Below, one piece after another: positions 8,681 through 17,900 of a stretch of DNA of 64,000 nt. The notes below the pieces were generated by a model, which saw nothing but the letters and a program-made list of their open reading frames with translations, was not told where the DNA came from and made no database searches. The stretch is taken from positions 1-64,000 of the forward strand of contig NZ_MJAP01000010.1 in the NCBI RefSeq assembly GCF_001884735.1, read 5' to 3'. Every line of letters starts with the position of its first letter. Within the stretch, counting starts at the first letter, position 1. The position numbers were made by a program, and so were the translations under genes. The stretch comes from Natronohydrobacter thiooxidans (lineage in GTDB: Bacteria; Pseudomonadota; Alphaproteobacteria; Rhodobacterales; Rhodobacteraceae).

Positions 8681-9655
8681 ATGTCTTTTTCCAAGGCTCA
8701 GGATCTGATCCGCCTCGCACAGATGGCAGCATCCCGGCGCGGGGGCATCAGCCTCGAGGAGATTTGCGAGGAATTCGCTGTTTCACATCGTACGGCGCAG
8801 CGTATGACCGATGCATTGCATGAGAGCTTCGCGAATGTGCAGGCTGAAGATGGCGAAGACCGCAAGCGCCGCTGGCGCCTGATTGATCCCGGTCTTGCGC
8901 GACTGCAACTTCGTCAGGAAACCGGTGTCGAAGCGCTGGAGATCGCGGCGCGCACCGCGGCCGCCGATGGGCGTTTGCGTCATGCGCAGGCCCTGAATGA
9001 TCTGCGCGAGGGTTTGCTGATGAAAAGCCCGGCACGGGCGCGGGTCGAGGCGGATGCAGAGGCCGTTCTGGCCGCGATGGGCCAAGTGACACGGCCCGGT
9101 CCCAAGGTCAGCGTCGCGCCGGACATTCTCGATGCGATCATTGAAGCCTTGCGTGGGCCATTCCGGCTGCGGGTTCGTTACAATCATGATAGCCGGATGC
9201 GCATTCTGGAACCGCATGGGGTACTTTTGGGTCATCGCACTTATCTTGCCGCCCGCGACCCAGCGAAGGCCGACGAGGTGCGCAATTTCCGCATTGATCT
9301 GATCCATGAGGCCGAAACACTGAACGAGAGCTTTTCGTTGCAGGAGGGGTTCACGATTCAGGATTACGCAGCGCAAGCTTTCGGCGTCTGGCAGGACCCC
9401 GCGCAATATGGCGAGGTGATCTGGCGTTTCACCCCGGAGGCAGCCGATCGCGCGGCGGGTTTCCGTTTCCATCCCCAGCAGGTGTTGGAGCCGCAGGAGG
9501 ATGGTAGCCTGATCGTGCGATTTCATGCCGCGGGTTGGCTGGAAATGACCTGGCATCTGTATCAATGGGGCGACAAGGTCGAAGTGATTGCACCGAAGGC
9601 ATTGCATGACATGGTGGCCCGGCACCGCCGCTCAGATTTTGCGGCCATGCCGTAA
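8681..9655 (+). CDS. WYL-domain transcriptional regulator with HTH
   Basis: A 324-residue regulator starting at ATG 8681 (upstream in-frame starts give a leader without family features). Residues 1-70 form a DeoR/HTH_11-like winged helix (ISLEEICEEFAVSHRTAQRM). The middle is helical, and the WYL core falls around residues 170-215 (LEPHGVLLGHRTYLAARD, then FRIDLI), followed by a WCX-like C-terminal domain. WYL domains sense ligands, probably nucleic-acid fragments or nucleotides, in many phage-defence loci. It is the first gene of a four-gene operon with HEPN, DUF4236 and an unknown protein, and has an inverted repeat just upstream. I infer a repressor that keeps the HEPN gene silent until infection. 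Confidence 0.88.
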   Translation: MSFSKAQDLIRLAQMAASRRGGISLEEICEEFAVSHRTAQRMTDALHESFANVQAEDGEDRKRRWRLIDPGLARLQLRQETGVEALEIAARTAAADGRLRHAQALNDLREGLLMKSPARARVEADAEAVLAAMGQVTRPGPKVSVAPDILDAIIEALRGPFRLRVRYNHDSRMRILEPHGVLLGHRTYLAARDPAKADEVRNFRIDLIHEAETLNESFSLQEGFTIQDYAAQAFGVWQDPAQYGEVIWRFTPEAADRAAGFRFHPQQVLEPQEDGSLIVRFHAAGWLEMTWHLYQWGDKVEVIAPKALHDMVARHRRSDFAAMP

Positions 9656-9678
9656 CCACAGAACGAAGGGAATTTTCA

Positions 9679-10344
9679 ATGGTCGCGCAGCTGACATTCG
9701 ACGCTCTGAAAAACAAGCAGCGCGCCATTCGTGCGGATTTCCCTGCCACGATGGGCTTACGGGTGCATCGGTCCATCAGCTGGATCGGCCGCTCTGAGGC
9801 CTGCGGCGAGGATCACGACGCACGGTTCATCTTCCTGTGGATCGCCTTCAATGCCGCCTATGCCGATGAGCGGGACTTCCAGTCAATATCACTCGGTGAA
9901 CGCGCGGCGTTTGCCGAATATTTCGGAAAGCTGGTCGCGCGTGATGCGGATCAGCGCATCTACAAGGCGCTCTGGCAGCGCTTTTCCGGCCCGGTTCGGG
10001 CGCTCATGGAGAACCATTTCGTCTTCAACCCGTTCTGGCAGCATACCAACGGGATCGAGGGGTTCGCGGATTGGGAGGACAAGTTCCGGCAGTCCTCGCG
10101 CAGTTTCGCACAAGCCTTTCAAAGTGGCGACGGTGTGAAGGTGCTCAGCTTCGTTTTCGACCGGCTCTATGTGCTGCGCAACCAGCTTGTGCATGGCGGA
10201 GCGACCTGGAACAGCAGTGTGAACCGTTCGCAGGTGCGTGATGGTGCTGCAATTCTGGGGTTCTTACTGCCGGTCTTCGTTGATCTGATGATGGATCACC
10301 CGCAGGAAGATTGGGGACGCCCATTCTATCCGGTGGTCGCATGA
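9679..10344 (+). CDS. HEPN-domain protein, candidate ribonuclease effector
   Basis: A 221-residue all-helical protein. Near the C-terminus it carries RNQLVH (R167-N168 and H172), the R-N-x(3)-H form of the HEPN catalytic motif, followed by GGATWNS as in Apea/MAE_28990-like HEPN families. HEPN proteins of this kind are metal-independent RNases found as toxins and abortive-infection effectors. The start ATG is preceded by AAGGGAATTTTCA, a good ribosome site, 23 bp after the WYL stop. No separate antitoxin of the MNT nucleotidyltransferase type is seen. A role as the killing component of the WYL operon is inference; the motif itself is clear. Confidence 0.78.
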   Translation: MVAQLTFDALKNKQRAIRADFPATMGLRVHRSISWIGRSEACGEDHDARFIFLWIAFNAAYADERDFQSISLGERAAFAEYFGKLVARDADQRIYKALWQRFSGPVRALMENHFVFNPFWQHTNGIEGFADWEDKFRQSSRSFAQAFQSGDGVKVLSFVFDRLYVLRNQLVHGGATWNSSVNRSQVRDGAAILGFLLPVFVDLMMDHPQEDWGRPFYPVVA

Positions 10345-10361
10345 GCAGAGGATAAAAAGAG

Positions 10362-11378
10362 ATGGCCTTTCGATTCTGGCGCCGCATCCGTCTGGCCCCC
10401 GGTGTCACGCTGAACCTGTCGAAATCGACGGCCTCGCTGTCGCTGGGCCCGCGCGGCGCGAAATACACGATTAGCCCGCGCGGCAATCGCGCGACGGCAG
10501 GTTTGCCGGGGACGGGCCTGTTCTACACAGTTCATGATCGCAACCGCGCCGGGCGCGGTGGGGCGGCGCCCGCACCATCCGTGCCGCAGCGCGACCGGCT
10601 GGGGCTGGGGTTCTTCCAGCGGCTGATGACACCGGCCGAGGAAAAGCGCTTCATCGACGGAATTCGAGCGCTGAATGACGGCGATCAGGACGCGGCATTG
10701 GCTGCTCTGGAAGATGCCGGTGATCTGCCTGATGCCGCCTGGATGGCGGGGATGATCCGGCTGCGTCGCGAGGAACTTGACCGCGCAAAAGCACATTTCG
10801 AGCACGCTCTGGCCAGATTAGTTGATTTGGGCACGCTGTTCAGCAAATACGAGATCGCCGCGCAGGCCAGCCTGCCGATCACGAGCGACATCTTCGCCCA
10901 TGTCTTCCCGCGCGAGCGTGGCACGCGTCTGGCGCTGGTGGAGATCGCACAGCTTCAGGGCCGCCACGCCGATGCCATGGGCCACATCGAGCGGCTGCTG
11001 GAGATTGATACCTCCGATCCGGTGGTGCTGTTGTCTTTCGCAGAGCTGGCGCTCGACACCCCGGATGACCGTGCGCTGATGGACCTCGTGGTGCGCGCCA
11101 CAGTGCATGTCGAAAACGAAACCCCGGTCGACACCGCTATTCTGCTCTATCGCGGCCGAGCGCTGGCCGCTCTTGGCATGCCCGACGCGGCTATCGACGT
11201 ATTCACACTCGCCAACCGCCGCCGCAAGGATCGACCTACGAGCTTGTTGCATCAGATCCGCTATGATCGTGCGGTGCTTCATGAAGCAGGCCAGCCCGCC
11301 CGCGCCCGGAGCGAATTCGAGCGAATCTATGCCGCCGATCCGGAGTTTGAAGATGTGTCGAAGATCTTGGAGGTCTGA
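10362..11378 (+). CDS. DUF4236 protein with TPR-like helical repeats
   Basis: A 338-residue protein. The first ~60 residues are the DUF4236 domain (FRFWRRIRLAPGVTLNLS, then GPRGAKYTISPRGNRATAGL, ending in GTGLFYT), a small glycine-rich beta domain of unknown function. After a Pro-rich linker come helical repeats from about residue 85 to the end that read like tetratricopeptide units (for example DAAWMAGMIRLRREELDRAK, and repeated ALA/AL patterns). TPRs bind partner proteins. It lies 17 bp after the HEPN gene on the same strand. In this context it could hold or regulate the HEPN effector, but that is a guess from order alone. Confidence 0.75.
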   Translation: MAFRFWRRIRLAPGVTLNLSKSTASLSLGPRGAKYTISPRGNRATAGLPGTGLFYTVHDRNRAGRGGAAPAPSVPQRDRLGLGFFQRLMTPAEEKRFIDGIRALNDGDQDAALAALEDAGDLPDAAWMAGMIRLRREELDRAKAHFEHALARLVDLGTLFSKYEIAAQASLPITSDIFAHVFPRERGTRLALVEIAQLQGRHADAMGHIERLLEIDTSDPVVLLSFAELALDTPDDRALMDLVVRATVHVENETPVDTAILLYRGRALAALGMPDAAIDVFTLANRRRKDRPTSLLHQIRYDRAVLHEAGQPARARSEFERIYAADPEFEDVSKILEV

Positions 11379-11380
11379 CT

Positions 11381-11875
11381 ATGGGCAAGGCGATCGGGAA
11401 CGTGCCAGCGATGAAGATTGCCAGCGCGATGGCCAAAAGGCGCGGCTGGGATCATGACGTCATGTCAACCCACCAGATGTTCCTGGTTCTTCCGTCGGAG
11501 CAAACCAGCCGCGGTTATTATGCCGAGTTCATGTTCGCTCCGGATTATTCTGCCTGTACGATAACTTTGCGTCTTCACAACGAACTGATTGCCGAACGAA
11601 TTGGCGAAGTACAGAAAGTCATCGAGAGTACGAACAAAGTTGCGGTACCTGCCAGATTTAGCCTGATCGACGAATATGGACATTTCCTGCTTTACCAGGT
11701 GGAGATCGTGTTTTCCGAAACAGGCGTTTCCGCAGATTTGCTTGAGGCAAAAGCCAACGAAGCGGTTTCGCGTTTCGATTGTTGCGCGTTGGCCGTCATG
11801 CTTGCAAACTTGGGCGACAAATCTGCAGAAGAAGCTCTTGCCTGCGTGGAAGACAAACTCGGGCGTAATTGCTGA
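11381..11875 (+). CDS. hypothetical protein, 164 aa, last gene of WYL operon
   Basis: A 164-residue protein starting 2 bp after the DUF4236 stop codon, hence translationally linked. It is mixed alpha/beta with no signal or membrane segment; the central part (YYAEFMFAPDYSACTITLRL, then ERIGEVQKVIESTNKVAVPA) resembles the compact alpha/beta chaperone-like layout of YbjN proteins, but I cannot confirm membership. Several cysteines cluster near residues 133-155. Function is unknown; its place at the end of the WYL-HEPN-DUF4236 operon suggests it is a component or modulator of that unit. The operon converges with the gene at 11892-12272 and only 16 bp separate the stop codons. Confidence 0.65.
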   Translation: MGKAIGNVPAMKIASAMAKRRGWDHDVMSTHQMFLVLPSEQTSRGYYAEFMFAPDYSACTITLRLHNELIAERIGEVQKVIESTNKVAVPARFSLIDEYGHFLLYQVEIVFSETGVSADLLEAKANEAVSRFDCCALAVMLANLGDKSAEEALACVEDKLGRNC

Positions 11876-11891
11876 CTATCTTTGACGACAC

Positions 11892-12272
11892 TCAGTCCGT
11901 TGGGGGCCATAAACCAGAGTGGCGCATGATCCTGGGATCGACCTCCGGCGCGTCCCATTTTGAAGCAGCAACCATCCATCGCTCAATCTGTGCCTGAAGT
12001 CCGGGGTCGTCCGCGTGCAGGTGAAACGTGTAGAGGCGATTGACGATGTCGCGCATCAGATCACGCATCTCATCTTCGTCGACATGCGAGACATCCGTCC
12101 AGGGGATGCGTCGACCGTCTGCATCTGTGACAAAGACATCCGAATAGTCGCCGATCCGGGTGACAGGGGTCAGTCCGGAATGCAGTGTTTCCAGCTGGGT
12201 ATTGCGCACGCACAGCATCGCCATGATCTTTGCGAGATTCGCAGCGACGCGTTTTTCATCTTCGGGTTTCAT
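11892..12272 (-). CDS. hypothetical protein, 126 aa
   Basis: A 126-residue acidic soluble protein (for example SHVDEDEMRDLMRDIVNRLY) with no known domain that I recognise. It has no membrane segment or cysteine cluster. It is transcribed toward the WYL operon and starts about 60 bp from the last prophage gene. It is the nearest intact gene to the presumed left prophage edge, so it may have belonged to the island before the phage inserted. Coding is supported by uninterrupted length and composition similar to neighbours; the start ATG follows a weak ribosome site. Confidence 0.55.
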   Translation of the reverse strand: MKPEDEKRVAANLAKIMAMLCVRNTQLETLHSGLTPVTRIGDYSDVFVTDADGRRIPWTDVSHVDEDEMRDLMRDIVNRLYTFHLHADDPGLQAQIERWMVAASKWDAPEVDPRIMRHSGLWPPTD

Positions 12273-12332
12273 GCGGTCAGATTAGCGGGGTTGCGGGGCG
12301 CACGCCATCAATTTGGCGGATGATCTGTCCTT

Positions 12333-12581
12333 TCACTCGCAAGCTCGCGCCTGCTCTCTCAACACCGCATAATCCGCCAGCCATTCAGCAATCAAGGTGC
12401 CTCCTGGCAGTGCTGCCAGCTCCTCGGCCACGCGCGCCTGCGCGGCCTGGCTATACTCGACCACGGGCGGGCAGGCGCTGCGCGCCGTGTCAGAACTCAC
12501 CCCCGCGCAGGCGGTCAAGAAGATCATCGCGGCTGCGAGGGCGGTTTGAGGCCGCTTCCAGCATCTGACGTTGAATTGCAT
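12333..12581 (-). CDS. Rz1-like outer-membrane spanin lipoprotein
   Basis: An 82-residue protein with a short positively charged start, a hydrophobic stretch and a lipobox FLTAC (C25), so it is predicted to be a lipidated outer-membrane subunit. It overlaps the gene for the membrane-anchored partner (12490-12747) by 92 bp in another frame, the typical nested Rz/Rz1 arrangement. Spanins fuse inner and outer membranes at the end of lysis. The mature region is helical and contains CPPVVEYS. Family sequence conservation is always low, so the call rests on lipobox, size and overlap. Confidence 0.7.
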   Translation of the reverse strand: MQFNVRCWKRPQTALAAAMIFLTACAGVSSDTARSACPPVVEYSQAAQARVAEELAALPGGTLIAEWLADYAVLREQARACE

Positions 12582-12747
12582 GTGTACGCTCCAAAGTTTC
12601 GAGTCGCTCGGTGGCGCGGCCTGCGCGCTCGGCCGTGCGGCGAAGGTTGATCAAAAACAACGCGATGGTGAGCAGGGCGAGGGCGAGAGCCGCCACTCGC
12701 CACGCCCATGGCCGGGCGAGCAGCATGACCACGAGGCTGGACCACAT
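12490..12747 (-). CDS. Rz-like inner-membrane spanin
   Basis: An 85-residue protein with one N-terminal membrane segment (about 12-34, VAALALALLTIALFLINL) followed by a charged coiled coil (RRTAERAGRATERLETLERT), the plan of an i-spanin. The ATG at 12747 shares a base with the stop codon of the endolysin gene; a TTG one codon upstream is also possible. With the overlapping lipoprotein gene it would form the spanin pair that completes host lysis after the endolysin has cut the wall. Confidence 0.68.
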   Translation of the reverse strand: MWSSLVVMLLARPWAWRVAALALALLTIALFLINLRRTAERAGRATERLETLERTHAIQRQMLEAASNRPRSRDDLLDRLRGGEF

Positions 12748-13427
12748 CAACGCAGGCCCTTCTTCCAGTCGTCGAGCCGCGCCCAGACGGCAACCGCGAT
12801 CCCGCCCAGCGCCAGCGCGATGAACAGCCAGCGTAGCGTGTCGAGATGCGGCACCAGTGGCAGAACGACCCCTTGCGCCTCGGCCAGAACCTCCTGCGCC
12901 ACCTCGACCCCGGCGGCACCTACTGTCGCAACCCCGGCTGCGCCAGTCCCTTTCAGCGTGCGGCTTTGCGCGATGGTTTCGCGCGCGGGCGGCGTTTCTG
13001 CCGCAAACGCCACCGCGCGCACCGGAAACCGCTCGCCCCAGACCCGAGCCGGTCCGAGGTCGATATGGATGAAGCCCGAGCGGGGATAGAAGCCAAAACC
13101 CAGAAACCCCACCTCGCGTGCAGCAGCTTCAAACGCCACCGGATCATGGTTCGACATGGCGATATCAAACGCCGTGCCATCCATGTGCTTCGAGCGCGCC
13201 GCGCCCCCGACATTGCGGTTATGCTCGGGCGAGCGATAGGCCGAGCGGACGATCAGCGGCTTGCCCAGCCGGTCGCGGAGCGCCTGCAGCTTGTCGAGCG
13301 CCTCGGGGTGCAGCTTCAGCTGGCCGGTGCCACGACAGGCGATCTCGGCTGGCGAGAAATTGCGCCAGCGCCAGAGGCTGTCGGGCACATCGCGGAAATG
13401 GCGGAAACTGCGGATGGGGTCAGACAT
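12747..13427 (-). CDS. M15-family peptidase endolysin with C-terminal membrane segment
   Basis: A 226-residue lysin. I choose ATG 13427 because AGGAG lies just upstream. The M15A/DUF882-like zinc peptidase core shows IVRSAYRSPEHN, SKHMDGTAFDI (zinc ligands H81 and D88) and GFIHIDLGP (H121, D123). It should cleave peptide cross-links in peptidoglycan. A hydrophobic segment LRWLFIALALGGIAVAVWA near the C-terminus could anchor it to the membrane, an uncommon addition for an endolysin. It sits immediately upstream of the spanin pair and downstream of the holin-like gene, so the lysis cassette is complete. Confidence 0.85.
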   Translation of the reverse strand: MSDPIRSFRHFRDVPDSLWRWRNFSPAEIACRGTGQLKLHPEALDKLQALRDRLGKPLIVRSAYRSPEHNRNVGGAARSKHMDGTAFDIAMSNHDPVAFEAAAREVGFLGFGFYPRSGFIHIDLGPARVWGERFPVRAVAFAAETPPARETIAQSRTLKGTGAAGVATVGAAGVEVAQEVLAEAQGVVLPLVPHLDTLRWLFIALALGGIAVAVWARLDDWKKGLR

Positions 13428-13595
13428 GGGGTTGCTCCTGTGGGTGATGGGCATGCGAAATGGGCCGCAGCCCGAGAGGGCAGCGGTGGGGATGTGTCGG
13501 GCGTCCGGGGTCGTCAGCGTGCCAGAATGCTCTTGCGCGCTGGTGTCTTGAGCGCGCGCTGGGCGCTGCTGTCAGATGGCAACAGCCAGCAGCTG

Positions 13596-13904
13596 TCAGT
13601 CGCCATCCCGGCGCTGGAAGGCCGCAAAGATCAGATTGCGCATGTCATGGATGTCGCGCTCGATCCGGGCAAGGCGGTCATGATCGACGCGCCGGTCCTC
13701 GTCACGCCGCTTCTCGATGCGGGCGCGCTCCTCGGCCAGCTCCTGCTCGAGCTTGTGCAGCAGCGCCTCATTGGTGAATGCCTTTCTCGTCACGGCCGTC
13801 GCCAGCCCGGCAATGAAAGTGAACCAGACTCCGATGGCGGCTGCGATGCCATGGTCGCGAAACGCCTGCAGGATCTGGTCGGTCAGTGAAGAGTGCTGGC
13901 TCAT
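13596..13904 (-). CDS. holin-like small membrane protein
   Basis: A 102-residue protein with one or two hydrophobic segments near residues 17-40 (GIAAAIGVWFTFIAGLATAV) and a strongly charged coiled-coil tail (LEQELAEERARIEKRRDEDR). It overlaps the stop codon of the fibre gene and precedes the endolysin by about 170 bp. Position and topology suit a holin or holin regulator; I see no family signature that proves it. Confidence 0.6.
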   Translation of the reverse strand: MSQHSSLTDQILQAFRDHGIAAAIGVWFTFIAGLATAVTRKAFTNEALLHKLEQELAEERARIEKRRDEDRRVDHDRLARIERDIHDMRNLIFAAFQRRDGD

Positions 13905-14977
13905 CCGAGTTTCGCCCCCCAGAAGCTGGTCTGCTCGGCCGCGAAGAAGCCGTCATGGGCGCGGAAGAAGCCCTGCAATTCGACCGTGTCGCCCGCTTCC
14001 AGCACGGCCATGCTTTGGAGCCAGAGCGCTGTGGCCTCGGAGCGATGCGTGGCCGAGCTTTCGCCGTAGCTGCCGCGCAGCACGTCGGTCCCGTTGATCA
14101 CCAGCCGCCCGCTCATGCGCGCGGAGGTGCTCGCATTGACCTTGAACATCAGCGTGGCCCCAAAAAGATAGGTGCCATCCACCGGGGCTATGAACTGGTT
14201 GTTCGCGGCATCAAACGCGCCCTGATCATTGTACTCGATGACATTGATGCCGATCTTCGTCCAGGAACCGACGCCCACGTAGTTGTCGTAATTGGTATAG
14301 CCCTTGAAGCGCGGCAGGCGGGGCTGATCGAGAATGCCGCTGGCCGGGTCAGCGCGCAACGCATCAAAAAAGGTGCTGCCATCGGGTGAAACTGCGAGCC
14401 GGAACGTGTCCGAGCCAAACAGCCCCAGAAGCGCGCGGGTCGAGAAGCCGGTCTGGAACAGGAAGCCCAGATCATTCGCGCTGGCCTCCTTGTTCAGGCT
14501 CTGGATCAGGCTGCCAGTGCCGCCGGCACCTGTGGCCAGCGCTGTCCACAGCGCCGCATTGATCTGTGCAAGGAAGGGGTTGTTGGCATCGGCCGTCGCG
14601 CCAAGCCCGATACGCGTCAGATCCTGCAGCGCGCTGGGCGTGGTGCCGATCCAGCCTGCACCGTCATAGACGAGCAGCACGGCTTCAGCTTCGACCCAAG
14701 CCCGCCATCCCACGCGCGGTGGCAGGCGTAGCCAGGCCCCGTCGGTCCAGAGCGCGACATTCAGATCCCAACCCGCCCAGTCGCCTGTGGCCCCCGAGGC
14801 CACGATATACCGATCTCCCTCGCTTGGGCTCGCCGGAGGGGCTGTCAGATCGCGCGCAAGCACCGCAAGCTGGACCAGCCCGTCCAGCAGGCGCAGCGCC
14901 TCGTTATGGGTGACGTGCTTCTGGGCCTGCGCGGCCAGAATATAGGGCAGCAGCAGGTTGCTGGTGGTGTCGGACAT
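13901..14977 (-). CDS. DUF2793 tail fibre-like protein with C1q-like C-terminus
   Basis: A 358-residue protein. The N-terminal half is DUF2793: LLLPYILAAQAQKHVTHNEA at the start, then EGDRYIVASGATGDWAG and WRAWVEAEAVLLVYDGAGW. This family is found at the end of Rhodobacterales phage and GTA tail operons. The C-terminal ~130 residues (from VGVGSWTKIGINVIEYN) read like a C1q/TNF-type jelly roll with FIAPVDGTYLFGATLMF, a common receptor-binding head. It is likely a tail fibre that contacts the host surface. It lies 20 bp after the large host-specificity gene. Confidence 0.82.
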   Translation of the reverse strand: MSDTTSNLLLPYILAAQAQKHVTHNEALRLLDGLVQLAVLARDLTAPPASPSEGDRYIVASGATGDWAGWDLNVALWTDGAWLRLPPRVGWRAWVEAEAVLLVYDGAGWIGTTPSALQDLTRIGLGATADANNPFLAQINAALWTALATGAGGTGSLIQSLNKEASANDLGFLFQTGFSTRALLGLFGSDTFRLAVSPDGSTFFDALRADPASGILDQPRLPRFKGYTNYDNYVGVGSWTKIGINVIEYNDQGAFDAANNQFIAPVDGTYLFGATLMFKVNASTSARMSGRLVINGTDVLRGSYGESSATHRSEATALWLQSMAVLEAGDTVELQGFFRAHDGFFAAEQTSFWGAKLG

Positions 14978-14997
14978 GGAAAATCCTGTGGTTTTGG

Positions 14998-17900
14998 TCA
15001 GAAGAAGAGCGTGACGGTCCGCGCGGCCCCGCGTCCGATCAGGGCGGAGAGCTGTGCGATACGGATGCTCAGCGGGTCGCCGGGGCCGAGCAGCGCGCCC
15101 CAGTCGGCGATCTGGTCAGTGCTGGAATAGAGCGCGCTCGTCGTGTTTGTACTGATCGTGCGTTTCACCGATGCGCCATCGAGGATATCGACTTCGTAAG
15201 CCTCAAGCTCTTCCCCGAGCGGCACATCGCCTGCGCCCCAGTTATCTGCCGAGAGTGCGCGCGAGCGGCGCACCCATCGGATTGTCAGATCGCCGGGGCT
15301 CCGCGCTCTGCGCCAGGGCTGCTGGACATGGGCCACCGAGAAAGGCCGCAGCCCGGCGCCTTCCGGCGTGAAACTGGCCGCCACATAGCTGTCATCACTG
15401 GGCGGGCGCGCGGCGGGTCCGATGCGCCAGTTCCATGGCAGGCCCAGATCGGCCTCGGAAATCGGCAGTGGTGTGAGGCTGTCATCAAGGACGACCACGC
15501 GCGCACCTTCCGGCGTGGGATCGCCCATGGCGCTTTCCGTGCCACGCTGGCCGCGCAACAACCGCGTCAGTCGATAGCGCCCCGGCGCGATCAGCTCGGC
15601 CGTGCCTGCCTGCACGATCTCCCACTGGCCAACGCCCGTTTCCACTGCCAGCGCATTGGCCCCGCCATAAAGGGCAATGTCCGTGACACTTTCCAGCGTG
15701 CCTGCGAACAGGTCGATGATCAGGTCATTGCCCAGATCGAAGCGGGAGGTGGGCCCAGCATGGAAATCTGCGACCAGCAGGCCCATCCGTGCCCGACTGC
15801 TGAATATGGTCAGCAGCTCGAACCCGTCGCTCGCGGGGCTGCGATAGACGGCCATCTCGCCGGGCCATGGCCGCGCATGGGCGGCGATCAGCGGGCGGTG
15901 CGGGGCAATCTCCTCGCGCAGCTGGGGCAGGTCGAGAAACAGCAGATCGGGTGTGCCAAACACCATGGGCGTGGCCAGTGTCGCGGGCCGAGGATTGCCG
16001 GGGGGCAGATCGTAGATCGCACGGTCCTGCCGCAGGGCCTCAACGCTGCGAAACGTGGAATCTGCCAGTGAGACGAGCCGCAAATCGACCTGCCGTCCGT
16101 CATGGTCGAGCGCGATCACATCGCAGGGATCAAGCGCAAGGCGCGACGGCGGCAGCCGAAACACGGCTGTTTCGCGCCCTGACCAGGCTTCCATCAGCGC
16201 GCGGCGACAGCGGCGCTCGGCCTCTTCGGGCGGCACGGCCATGGGGAAGCTCTCAAGCGCAATGCGGGATGTGTCCACAGTGATGCGCTGCGCCTCAACC
16301 TGTGCGGCGTCATAATCCTCATCGGCGCGCGCGACCTGCCATTTGAGGGCTTGCGGCAGCTCGGTTTCCTGCGCGCGGGTGAGTTCCAGAACTTCTGCTC
16401 CGGAGGCACCATCGGCGCCTGCGCCGGTTCCCGCAGCGACCATATCGTCACTGCTGATCACGGTGACGGCAGCGCGACCACGCATGACAAAGCGGATCAC
16501 ACCGCCCGTCTCGACGGCATCAAAGCCGAAATGCCGCGCGAGGGTCGCGATGGAACTGCGCGGGCTTTCCAGTGCTGCGATCACATAGCCCTCGACAGCG
16601 CCCCAAAGGCCCGAGACATCGATGCGGTCCTCGGGCAGCCCAGCGCGCAGGCAAAGCTGGCGGACGAGGGCGGCCAGCGACACAGAACCCAGCCGCCCGG
16701 TCAGCCAGTGCCCGAGCCGCCAGTTCGGGCCATCGGTCCAGACACCGGTGAGCGCGGGGAAAAACGGATAGGGCCGGGCATCCCATGTCCAAGCGGCGCA
16801 TTCGGGGACATGCACCATCCGGTCGCCATAGACGGTGGACACCGGGTTGTTGTCTGCCTCGCCCCACCAGAGATAGCTTGCCTCCAGATAGGCGCGCTGG
16901 ATCGCATCATCGCGCCAGCCGCGCGAGAAATAGGGGACAAAGCTCTCCGAGGATTTCGGGTCGAAGAAGACATTCGGCTGGTTGGTGCCGCGATCGACAG
17001 CAGGACAGCCCAGCTCGGTGAACCAGACAGGTTTCGACTGCGGCAGCCATGCGGTGGGTGTGCCGCTTTCGACCCCGCCGGGGCGGTTGAAATGCGGTTC
17101 GGACCACCAGCTGTGCAGATCCTTGTAGCGAAACACCCATGACTTGCCATGTGCGCCGTCAGCAATGGCCGTGCGTAGTTGCGCCGCGCGATCACCGGCG
17201 CTGGCATAGAACCACTCAAACCCTTCACCGCCTGCGATATTGGATTGCAGATAGGCGCGGTCATGGATGGCAGGCCAGCCAGTAAGCGCGTCGGCATGCG
17301 CAAACCCGTCGCGCCAGTCCGAGAGTGGCATATAGTTGTCGATGCCGATGAAATCGATGTTCGTGTCGGCCCAGAGCGGGTCGAGGTGGAAAAACACATC
17401 ATTGCTGCCATCATCAGGCTGATGGCCGAAATATTCCGACCAGTCGGCGGCATAACTGATCTTCGTCCCGGACCCGAGAATGGCGCGGATATCTGCGGCC
17501 AGATCGCGAAACGCCTGCACCGCCGGATAGGTGGACGCGCCCGAGCGGATTTGCGTGAGGCCGCGCATCTCGGTGCCGATCAGGAAGGCGTCGACGCCCC
17601 CGGCCACAGCACAGAGATGCGCATAATGCAGGATCATCCGGCGCAGACCCCAGTCATTGGCAGGGCCGGTCCAGATCACACTCTCGCCCAGAATGGCGAA
17701 ACTGCCCGGCGTCGCACTGCCGAAGAAACTCGCGACCTGCGCGGCGGCATTCGCAGTCTGATCGGCGCTGCCTGCAAAACCTGCCGCTGGCGAGCAGGTG
17801 ATCCGCCCGCGCCATGGGAATTTGGGCTGACCGATATCGCTCGCATTGTCGCTATAGGGATCGGGCAGCGTGTTGCCTGGCGGCACATCCATCATCAGGA

